DNA of 64,000 nt from Iodidimonas muriae (GTDB lineage Bacteria; Pseudomonadota; Alphaproteobacteria; Sphingomonadales; Rhodothalassiaceae). The notes under the pieces were generated by a model. That model had not been told where the DNA came from and did no database searches. It saw only the letters and a list, made by a program, of their open reading frames with translations. Below are positions 17,557 to 24,696 of this stretch, piece by piece. A program made the position numbers and the translations under genes. Location of the stretch: the NCBI RefSeq assembly GCF_014647255.1, contig NZ_BMOV01000001.1:1-64000 (forward strand), in the 5' to 3' direction. Numbering within the stretch: position 1 is the stretch's first letter; the number at the start of each line of letters is the position of its first letter.

Positions 17557-19038
17557 ATGCGCCCAATAACAGCGACAGCAAAAGCACAAAGACCATCTTT
17601 GACCGTTAAGACGCAGACATTTCTCGCATTCAGCCTCGTGCTGATGTCTGCCCTCGTGATCTCAATGCTTTTGGCTCTCTCGGCGCACGCGCGTCAAATG
17701 CCTGAAAGTTTCGCTGATCTGGTGGAAAAATTGTCCCCGGCGGTGGTGAATATTTCCAGCGTGCAAACGGTTGAAGCCCGGTCCAGCCGGTCGCCTTTTC
17801 CTCCGGGCTCGCCCTTTGAAGATTTTTTCGAAGAGTTCTTGAACCGCGGTCAGCCCAATGGCAGCGATGAACCGCAAACCCGCAAGCTGCAAAGCCTTGG
17901 CTCTGGTTTCATCATTGATGCCAAAGGGCTGGTGGTCACCAATAATCATGTGATCGAGTCTGCTGATGAAGTGACGGTGCGCACGGTTGACGGTGAAGAA
18001 TATGAAGCCGAAGTGATCGGCCGCGATGCAGAAGGCGATCTGGCCTTGTTGCGTATTCAATCGGATGAAGATTTCCCGTTTGTGCAATGGGGCAGCTCTG
18101 GCAAGGCCCGTGTTGGTGATTGGGTGCTGAGCATCGGCAATCCCTTTGGCCTTGGTGGCTCGGTAACGGCGGGGATCATATCGGCGCATCATCGCCAGAT
18201 CAGCGGTGGTCCATTCGATGATTTCATCCAGACGGATGCCTCGATCAACCGGGGAAATTCTGGCGGTCCCCTCTTTGATCTGGATGGCAATGTGATCGGC
18301 ATTAACACAGCGATTTTCAGCCCCACCGGCGGCAATGTGGGGATCGCTTTTGCCATCCCGTCGGATCAAGCCCGCAAGGTGATCGCGCAGATTGAAGAAT
18401 TTGGCTATGCCCGGCGCGGTTATCTGGGTGTCCAGATCCAGCCCGTGGATCGGATGACAGCCGATGCTTTGGGTCTTGATGATGCCAAAGGAGCTTTGGT
18501 GAATTCCGTCACCCCCGATAGCCCGGCGGAAAAAGCGGGCGTGGAAGATGGCGATATCATCATCGAATTCAATGGGGAAAAGGTGGAAGACAGCGCCGCT
18601 TTGGTGAAAGTGGTCAGTTCCCTTGGTGTTGAAGAAAAAGCCACATTGACCATCCTACGCGGTGGGGATCGCAAAAAGCTGTCCGTGGTTACGGGCGAGC
18701 GTCCGCGCCCTGAAGACAGTGAAGATACGGCCCAACCGTCTGTGACGGAAGAATTGGGGATGGAACTGTCCGATCTTAATGGCGTGTTGCGCCAGCAGTT
18801 CAATGTTCCGGATGATGTCAATGGCGCCCTTGTGTTGCAAGTGGCCCCGGATCTGCGTCAACGGGTGGCGCGCGGTGATGTGATCGTCGAGGTAAACCGC
18901 AAGCCGGTGGAAACGTCCGGCGATGTGAGTGCGGCGATTGCCGATATTCGCGCCGAAGGCCGGTCGGCGGCTTTGTTGCGGCTTTATCGCAATGGCGATT
19001 TCTACTTCATCCCGATCCCGCTTGGCGGCGATGAATAA
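17557..19038 (+). CDS. degP: Do-family (DegP/DegQ) periplasmic serine endopeptidase
   Basis: 493 residues: N-terminal hydrophobic signal ending near SAHA-RQ, trypsin-like protease domain, two PDZ domains. The catalytic triad is His131 (TNNHVIE), Asp161 (EGDLALL) and Ser235 (NRGNSGGPLF). PDZ1 starts near GYLGVQIQPV and PDZ2 near residue 400. It degrades or holds misfolded envelope proteins. An in-frame GTG lies at 17551, but AAAGGAG just before it spaces better to the ATG at 17557. It follows hflKC, so several envelope proteolysis genes are clustered here. Confidence 0.93.
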   Translation: MRPITATAKAQRPSLTVKTQTFLAFSLVLMSALVISMLLALSAHARQMPESFADLVEKLSPAVVNISSVQTVEARSSRSPFPPGSPFEDFFEEFLNRGQPNGSDEPQTRKLQSLGSGFIIDAKGLVVTNNHVIESADEVTVRTVDGEEYEAEVIGRDAEGDLALLRIQSDEDFPFVQWGSSGKARVGDWVLSIGNPFGLGGSVTAGIISAHHRQISGGPFDDFIQTDASINRGNSGGPLFDLDGNVIGINTAIFSPTGGNVGIAFAIPSDQARKVIAQIEEFGYARRGYLGVQIQPVDRMTADALGLDDAKGALVNSVTPDSPAEKAGVEDGDIIIEFNGEKVEDSAALVKVVSSLGVEEKATLTILRGGDRKKLSVVTGERPRPEDSEDTAQPSVTEELGMELSDLNGVLRQQFNVPDDVNGALVLQVAPDLRQRVARGDVIVEVNRKPVETSGDVSAAIADIRAEGRSAALLRLYRNGDFYFIPIPLGGDE

Positions 19039-19068
19039 GCACCAGGTGTTTCAAGGATAAGCATCAAG

Positions 19069-19097
19069 AGAAAGGGCTGGATTTTCCGGCCCTTTCT
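19069..19097. terminator. Bidirectional terminator hairpin between the Do protease and YceI genes
   Basis: AGAAAGGGCTGG (19069-19080) pairs with CCGGCCCTTTCT (19086-19097) around a 5-nt loop ATTTT, a 12-bp stem with one G-T pair. The A/T-rich outer stem gives U-tracts on both strands. The base of the stem touches the stop codon of the convergent YceI gene. Confidence 0.75.
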
Positions 19098-19777
19098 TAT
19101 GGGCCAAGAACCAGTTCCGCTTCGATCTGCAAACGGACGGTTTTCCCCACCGCAGGCACCCATTTCCCCAAACCCCAATCTGAACGATCAAGCTCTCCAT
19201 GCGCGGAAAAGCCCATGGTTGGCACGCCGGTCAGCGGATTTTTGGCATAGCCGTTGAATACCACCTCTAAAACGAGGGGGCGCGTTCGGCCATTCATTTC
19301 CAGAATCCCTTCGATTTGGCCGGTTTGGGCATCAAGAAGGGTGGTGGTGTTTGCAGTAAAGCGAATGGATGGATGGGCCTTTAAATCGAAAAATTCAGTC
19401 TTCAGCATGCCGTCAATAGCCTCGCTGCCGCTATTGAGAGACGCGACAGGGATGTCTACATCCAACTGGCTTTGGGTGGGGGCAGAAGGGTCGAAATGCA
19501 GCGCAATGGCAACATCGTCGAAACGTCCGGTGAATTGGCTATAATCCAGATGCCACAGGGAAAAATGCACAAAAACATGGTCGGGATCGCTATGATAAAC
19601 ACCTGCCGGTATCGGTGCGATGCGGGTGGATACATCATGGCTCAGCACGGCAAGGCCCTGTTCAATTCTGGTGCAAGCCGAAAGGAGGACCACAGCCAGA
19701 AAGGCCACCGCCAAAGCGAAGCGGGGCAGGCTCACTCCAGAAACTGGTGCGCAGGGCGCAGGCAAGTGGCTTTGCAT
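19097..19777 (-). CDS. YceI-family lipoprotein
   Basis: 226 residues. A long N-terminus (about 17 residues) precedes a hydrophobic stretch and a lipobox LLSAC, so the mature protein is probably lipid-anchored. The rest is a YceI lipocalin-like barrel (HVFVHFSLWHLDYSQFTGRFDDV, then LGKWVPAVGKTVRLQIEAEL at the end). YceI proteins bind polyisoprenoid lipids in the periplasm. Most YceI proteins are soluble, so the lipobox is a modest variation. The start could be slightly further in. Confidence 0.87.
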   Translation of the reverse strand: MQSHLPAPCAPVSGVSLPRFALAVAFLAVVLLSACTRIEQGLAVLSHDVSTRIAPIPAGVYHSDPDHVFVHFSLWHLDYSQFTGRFDDVAIALHFDPSAPTQSQLDVDIPVASLNSGSEAIDGMLKTEFFDLKAHPSIRFTANTTTLLDAQTGQIEGILEMNGRTRPLVLEVVFNGYAKNPLTGVPTMGFSAHGELDRSDWGLGKWVPAVGKTVRLQIEAELVLGP

Positions 19778-19902
19778 AAGAAAATACTCTTTGGAGCGCG
19801 GGAAAATCCGACACTCAGGCCATGGCAGTCATATCATTCAGACTTGGTTCAGCTTGGCTGTGCCACACTCATCTGTCAAAATCACGGGCATAGGAGATGC
19901 AT

Positions 19903-20643
19903 ATGCCGGAGTTTTCATTGAGGCGTTTGACGCTGGCTCTATCTTTTGGGGCTGGCGCCATGGTGTTTTCCATGAACGCTATCGCGCAGGATAAAGTGCC
20001 AGAGAGCTCTGGAGTGCAGGTCGAAGCCACCTTTTCCAAAGGCTTGGCGCGGCGGATGGGCAGCATCAATTCTATCGAACAATCTCTGGAAGATCGTTTT
20101 CGGCGCACCGGTTCGGATGATCGTAGCGCCATTAGATCCGCCATACAGCGCTTTGCGAAAATACGCACCTATGGCACGGAATGGGCGGGGGAACGGCTGA
20201 TCCCCGATATGAAAGACTATACTGTCGTCAATCTGTTAGAAGCCTTGACGGTGGATAATCTTCAGCGTGCGGCGCCTCAGTTCAAAGGCACGATTCGTTA
20301 TACCATCAAGAACATGCGTGTGTCATCGCATCCTGTGGCGTTTCTCACCGGAGCGAATTCCTATATCAGCGGCAAGGTGGAAATGCTGGCCCCCGATGGG
20401 CGCGTTTTGAAAAAGGAAAAACTGACCGCCAATCTGGTGGTGGACCCGTCTGTGGACTGGTCTTATGACGGTGATAAATATGCTTTCGTCGAAAATGATG
20501 AAGCCAATCGTGTGGGACCGACCCTTGCCTATTTCGTTGAACAGGCCCTTGAGGATTTGTGGCCCGACAAGAAAAAAGAGATCGAAGGGCCGATCATTAT
20601 CCGGCTTAGCGGGCCCAATGAACAGATAAGATTCAATCGCTGA
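19903..20643 (+). CDS. Secreted protein of unknown family, paralog of the next gene
   Basis: 246 residues. The N-terminus is a Sec signal ending near NAIAQD. I do not recognise the family. It is clearly homologous to the adjacent downstream gene: both have EWAGERLIPD, a YTV-L-L block, HPVA(F/Y)L, GK(V/L)E, YDG, NRVGP-LA-FVE-ALE and a final GP-IIRL-GP. AGGAG at 19892-19896 spaces to the ATG at 19903; the ATG at 19897 is too close to it. Probably periplasmic; no catalytic motif is visible. Confidence 0.82.
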   Translation: MPEFSLRRLTLALSFGAGAMVFSMNAIAQDKVPESSGVQVEATFSKGLARRMGSINSIEQSLEDRFRRTGSDDRSAIRSAIQRFAKIRTYGTEWAGERLIPDMKDYTVVNLLEALTVDNLQRAAPQFKGTIRYTIKNMRVSSHPVAFLTGANSYISGKVEMLAPDGRVLKKEKLTANLVVDPSVDWSYDGDKYAFVENDEANRVGPTLAYFVEQALEDLWPDKKKEIEGPIIIRLSGPNEQIRFNR

Positions 20644-20660
20644 CCCTTAAGGACGACTGT

Positions 20661-21392
20661 ATGTATCGCGCCACGTCGGTGATTTTGGCTCTTGTTATTG
20701 GTGTCTGTGGGGCTGTGGGGGCCGGGCGCTCCTATGCACAAGACACCACAACAGAAGCCACGGCACCTGCCTATAAGCTGGATATTGAATTTTCCGGCAA
20801 ATTGCTCAAAAGGATGAAAGTGATCAACCGCGTGGAACGCATCCGCGAGGAACGCTTTCGTAAAAGCCTTGTGGATGAGCCGGGGATGCGTTCAAGCCTG
20901 CAAAGCCAGGGGGTGTCCTTGTTTCGGGATGTGGAATGGGCGGGCGAGCGGCTGATCCCCGATTTGCATGGCTATACGGTGGAAGCCCTTGTTCGGGGAA
21001 TGGTGGCCAGAAATCTTGCCCGTGCGGTGCCGGATTTCGCCGGAGAGATTCGTCTCAAGCTGGACCGGATTAAGGTCGATAATCATCCGGTGGCTTATCT
21101 GCGTGCGTCCCATAGCTATGTTGTGGGAAAACTGGAGGTACGTGATGCCGATGGACACAAGATCTTCGAAGATAAAATGACCTTTCCGCTGGTGGCCGAT
21201 TTTTCCCTCGATTCAAATTATGATGGCCCGCGCTTTGCCTTTGCTCAAACGGATGAAAGCAACCGTGTGGGCCCCGTTCTGGCTCATTTCGTGGAAAAGG
21301 CGCTGGAGCGCGTTTGGCCGGATCAGGAAGAGGCCATTGTAGGCCCTCTTATCATCCGGTTGGCCGGACCGGACGTTTCCACTATTCGCTAG
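20661..21392 (+). CDS. Secreted protein of unknown family, second copy of a tandem pair
   Basis: 243 residues, 17 nt after its paralog, with its own TAAGGA ribosome-binding site. Signal peptide ends near RSYAQD. The N-terminal third differs from the first copy (an Arg/Glu-rich helix, VERIREERFRKS), while the middle and C-terminus keep nearly all the shared motifs, including NRVGP, FVEKALERVWPD and GPLIIRLAGP. The pair probably acts together, perhaps as a heteromer, in the periplasm. Function unknown. Confidence 0.82.
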   Translation: MYRATSVILALVIGVCGAVGAGRSYAQDTTTEATAPAYKLDIEFSGKLLKRMKVINRVERIREERFRKSLVDEPGMRSSLQSQGVSLFRDVEWAGERLIPDLHGYTVEALVRGMVARNLARAVPDFAGEIRLKLDRIKVDNHPVAYLRASHSYVVGKLEVRDADGHKIFEDKMTFPLVADFSLDSNYDGPRFAFAQTDESNRVGPVLAHFVEKALERVWPDQEEAIVGPLIIRLAGPDVSTIR

Positions 21393-21440
21393 CCTTGGCC
21401 GTGAGACGGTCGGAGTGGCACGGTGAAGGCGAGGGTGCGT

Positions 21441-21803
21441 TCAGTAAAGCAGGATGCGCTTTACCTCGGCATAATCGAGACTGAAGCTGTCACAGCCCTG
21501 TTCAGGCCCTTCCGAGCGGCCATAGGCGGCATGGGCATTGAATTCTACCCGGCTTCCCGCCAGCAGCACCTTGTCTTCGGATTCCTTGGCCAGCCGCGCC
21601 ATGGATTTGGCGATAAACTCTTCCACATTGTCAGGGTCGTACCCGCAAAATTCAGCATTCCCTGCGGCACGGCCCAAACGTTCAGCCAAAATCATCAAAG
21701 TGGTTTTCCCCGGATTGCGGGAAGGGCCTTGCATCTGGGCAAGAGCCGCCGTCGTGAGCGAACTGCCCAAAATCAGGGATATGACAAACAGACGGAGCAT
21801 CAT
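21441..21803 (-). CDS. Small secreted protein, unknown function
   Basis: 120 residues from the ATG at 21803 (an open frame extends 9 codons upstream). Signal peptide with cleavage near AALAQ. The mature part is about 95 residues with two cysteines (AEFCGYDP and GCDSFSLDY) that could form one disulfide, and a helical middle (EEFIAKSMARLAKESED). I do not recognise the family. It converges with the tandem secreted pair and lies about 60 nt downstream of the DUF6702 gene on the same strand. Confidence 0.7.
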   Translation of the reverse strand: MMLRLFVISLILGSSLTTAALAQMQGPSRNPGKTTLMILAERLGRAAGNAEFCGYDPDNVEEFIAKSMARLAKESEDKVLLAGSRVEFNAHAAYGRSEGPEQGCDSFSLDYAEVKRILLY

Positions 21804-21866
21804 GCGGCTTTCCTTAACGCTTTCCCCCATATCTAAAGACTCACAGGGAGGGGGGCAAGATACGGA

Positions 21867-22394
21867 TTAGGGAAAGTCCACAATTTTGTGCGTCTCCCCT
21901 TCGGAGAAGCGGGCTGCTCCGGTTTTTTCGCCGATAGTGGCCACCAGCGTGTTTATCTGACCGGGGAGTTCATCAATGAAAATGCGGTTGGTGATGGCGA
22001 TCTTTTGGGGCGCTGCTTTCAGGGGCCCTTCAAAATAGCCAATCAAATCCTCGCCGGAAAATTCAAGGCCGATGAATTGAAGCGGTATGGCCTTCCCATC
22101 CACATCCAATGTGAAATGGCGGATAAGATAATCGCCGGCCAATCCTTCAAGCTGTGCATGCTTTTCAAAGTTCATCACCTGCTTTTCCTGAAAGGATAAA
22201 ACCGCTTCCATATCATGAGCGGACAGGCGATGGATGACCTCGATGGTCTGGGCTTGCACATTGTAATTGAGCCGCGTCAACGCGGTGTAAAAGCTGTGCG
22301 CCATGGCCGGAATGGCCAGCATCAGGCACAACAGCCCGATAAGGGGCAGGGCAGATGCCCGGCCCCAAACGGTTTTAATCCTGCTTGTCATCAT
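21867..22394 (-). CDS. DUF6702-type secreted protein
   Basis: 175 residues with a signal peptide ending at PAMA-HSFYTA. The mature protein looks like an all-beta domain; HSFYTALTRLNYN and VIHRLSAHDMEAVL match my recollection of the DUF6702 family. Its start overlaps the 3' end of the M1 peptidase gene by 20 nt, so it is translated from the same mRNA and probably works with the peptidases in the periplasm. Function unknown. Confidence 0.75.
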   Translation of the reverse strand: MMTSRIKTVWGRASALPLIGLLCLMLAIPAMAHSFYTALTRLNYNVQAQTIEVIHRLSAHDMEAVLSFQEKQVMNFEKHAQLEGLAGDYLIRHFTLDVDGKAIPLQFIGLEFSGEDLIGYFEGPLKAAPQKIAITNRIFIDELPGQINTLVATIGEKTGAARFSEGETHKIVDFP

Positions 22395-24696
22395 CGTTCA
22401 TCTTTTGCATCAGATTGGGCGTTGTTTTGCGCCGTTGCAATTCGATGCGCACATCATCGACTTTGCCGGGCCAATAGTTGTTGGACATATCGGCATCAGC
22501 GGTTTCCAAATGGGGATCAAGCACGATCTTTTTGATCTCTTTATCGGTAACGATCAGTTTGGTCACACGGGATTGGTTGCGCTGCCATATCTGGGCAGGA
22601 ATACGCTTTTCTTCATAGCTGCCATCTTCATAATCGATCCCAAGGATGAGAGGCATGACCAGCCCGCCCTTATTGCTGAAATCGAGGAAATAAAGATTGG
22701 AGCCAAGGTTTTGCAGTTCTTTTTCCCATGGTTCCATATCCGCCATCAGCTTTTCATAGCCTTTGCGGTCTTTCGGCGCGACGGTGAATTCATCATGCTC
22801 GTTGTAGAAATCCAGCAAGTTCGGTTCACGGTCTGTGCGCCGTTCCATGCCATCATTGCGTTGTGCGGTGATGGACCGTGGCAGGGCGGCTTTCTGATCG
22901 CGCTTCCATGCTGCTTCCACATCGGGGTTTTTGGTGTCGATGGTGGCGCGTGTCACCTGATCGAGGCTGATATCCACATGGTCGGTGCTATAGAACCAAC
23001 CGCGCCAGAACCAGTCCAGATCGATGCCGCTGGCATCTTCCACGGTGCGGAAGAAATCCGCAGGTTGCGGACGCTTGAAAGCCCAACGGCTGACATATTC
23101 CTTGAAGGCGGTATCGAAAGCCTCGCGGCCCATCACTGTTTCACGCAGAACAGTTAGGGCAGCGGCCACCTTGGCATAGCCGGTGATGCCGCGATTTATA
23201 TAGGCATCGGATTGGGTCATGATCGGTTGCTGATTTGGCCGGGTCATCAAGCGGGCCAGATGGCGCGGTTCGCTGCGTACGCTGGGAACATCTTCTTCCC
23301 ATTCCTGAATGGTCAGCTCATCAAGAAAAGAGTTCAGCCCCTCATCCATCCAGAGCCAGTGCCGTTCGTCGGAATTGACGATCATGGGGAACCAGTTATG
23401 TCCCACTTCATGGATCACCACGCCGATCAGGCCGTATTTGGTCCGGCGGGAATAGGTGCCGTCTTTTTCAGGACGTGGCGCATTGGCGGCCAGCATGGGG
23501 TATTCCATGCCCGACCGGATCGGCGCATTGATAGAGGTGGCATGGGGATAGGGATAATCCATGGTCATGCGGCCATAGGTTTCCAGCGTTTGCAGGATTG
23601 CTTCGGTGGAATAGCGGCTCCACAAAGGCTCTGCTTCGGGCGGATAAAGGGATTGCGCCATCACCGTGCGGCCGTCTGCGGTTTCAAACCCCTTGGCATC
23701 CCAGATAAAGGATGGCGAGGCGGCAAAGGCGAAATCGCGCACATTTTCGGCTTTATAGTGCCAGATGCGGCTATCGCCATTTTCCCTGGCCGTGCGGTCT
23801 TGCGCTTCTTGCGGGGTGATGATGAAAACCGGCTTTTTGGCAGTTTTGGCATCTTCCAAACGGTCGCGTTCAGCGCGGCTCAAGACAGCATCCGGGTTTT
23901 GCAAAACCCCGGTAGCAGAAACGGTGAAATTTTCCGGCACCTCGATGGAGACATCGAAATCGGCAAAATCCAGTGCCGGTTCGCCATAAAGAAAGGCCTT
24001 TACGATCCAGCCGGCATAATCGGTATAGGCGGCCAAGCGTGGATACCACATGGAAATGAAGTAATTGGGACTGCCATTCTCAAGAATTTCATAGGCGGTG
24101 CGGTTCGACACATGCTTGGCGGAAACGATGTTGAAACCGTATTCCACAACAAGCTCCGCCGTTTCTCCCGGCATCAAGGGCGTTGGCAGATCCACCCGCA
24201 TCATGGTGTCTACAACGCTATGGGGAAGGGCGTTCCCCTTTCCATCGCTTATGGATTTGATGTCATAGCCGAAATCGCCGTCTTCAACGATGGTGATTTC
24301 AGCCATACGGGTGATGGGGATGCTTTTCCCCAAGGGATCATCACGGCTTTCTTGCGACACGGAATGGCGCTTGAAGCGGTTCTGATCCATCTGCAGCCAT
24401 AGATAGGACAATGGATCAGGCGAGCGGTTTTCATAGGAAATGGCCGCACGCCCCTCGATGCGCCTGGTGGCATCATCAAGCCGCACATCAATGTCATATT
24501 GGACAAATTGCTGCCAATATTCATGCCCCGGTGCGCCAGAGGCGGCCCGCACCTCGGTGGGTGTGGGCCAAACCTCTTCCATCTGACGGAAAGCATCATG
24601 GTGTCCTGCTTTGGACTGCACCACTGCATCGGCGAAAACCGGGAAGGCAAGGGCGGCATTTAAGGCAAGACTGACAAGAATGCGACCTGCCTTCAT
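22375..24696 (-). CDS. M1-family zinc metallopeptidase, copy A
   Basis: 773 residues with a signal peptide (cleavage near VFADA). The zinc site is HEVGH (429-433) and Glu452 in WMDEGLN, the HExxH-x18-E spacing of M1 enzymes. GMEYPM upstream replaces the GAMEN exopeptidase motif. Start overlaps the stop of copy B by 4 nt (ATGA). It shares a tract of about 447 bp at ~97% identity with copy B while the rest is much more diverged. Likely periplasmic aminopeptidase-like enzyme; substrate unknown. Confidence 0.88.
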   Translation of the reverse strand: MKAGRILVSLALNAALAFPVFADAVVQSKAGHHDAFRQMEEVWPTPTEVRAASGAPGHEYWQQFVQYDIDVRLDDATRRIEGRAAISYENRSPDPLSYLWLQMDQNRFKRHSVSQESRDDPLGKSIPITRMAEITIVEDGDFGYDIKSISDGKGNALPHSVVDTMMRVDLPTPLMPGETAELVVEYGFNIVSAKHVSNRTAYEILENGSPNYFISMWYPRLAAYTDYAGWIVKAFLYGEPALDFADFDVSIEVPENFTVSATGVLQNPDAVLSRAERDRLEDAKTAKKPVFIITPQEAQDRTARENGDSRIWHYKAENVRDFAFAASPSFIWDAKGFETADGRTVMAQSLYPPEAEPLWSRYSTEAILQTLETYGRMTMDYPYPHATSINAPIRSGMEYPMLAANAPRPEKDGTYSRRTKYGLIGVVIHEVGHNWFPMIVNSDERHWLWMDEGLNSFLDELTIQEWEEDVPSVRSEPRHLARLMTRPNQQPIMTQSDAYINRGITGYAKVAAALTVLRETVMGREAFDTAFKEYVSRWAFKRPQPADFFRTVEDASGIDLDWFWRGWFYSTDHVDISLDQVTRATIDTKNPDVEAAWKRDQKAALPRSITAQRNDGMERRTDREPNLLDFYNEHDEFTVAPKDRKGYEKLMADMEPWEKELQNLGSNLYFLDFSNKGGLVMPLILGIDYEDGSYEEKRIPAQIWQRNQSRVTKLIVTDKEIKKIVLDPHLETADADMSNNYWPGKVDDVRIELQRRKTTPNLMQKMNDDDKQD
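22618..23064. repeat. Near-identical tract shared by the two M1 peptidase genes, copy A
   Basis: Aligned by eye with 24954-25400 at a constant offset of 2336 nt, I count about 11 mismatches in 447 positions and no gaps. Identity drops sharply at both ends. The tract encodes the region from GIDLDWFWRGWF to LGIDYEDGS. Confidence 0.85.

Noticed and set aside
22385-23157. Long plus-strand frames opposite the M1 peptidase genes
   Set aside because: They are antisense shadows; the opposite strand has clear M1 motifs.
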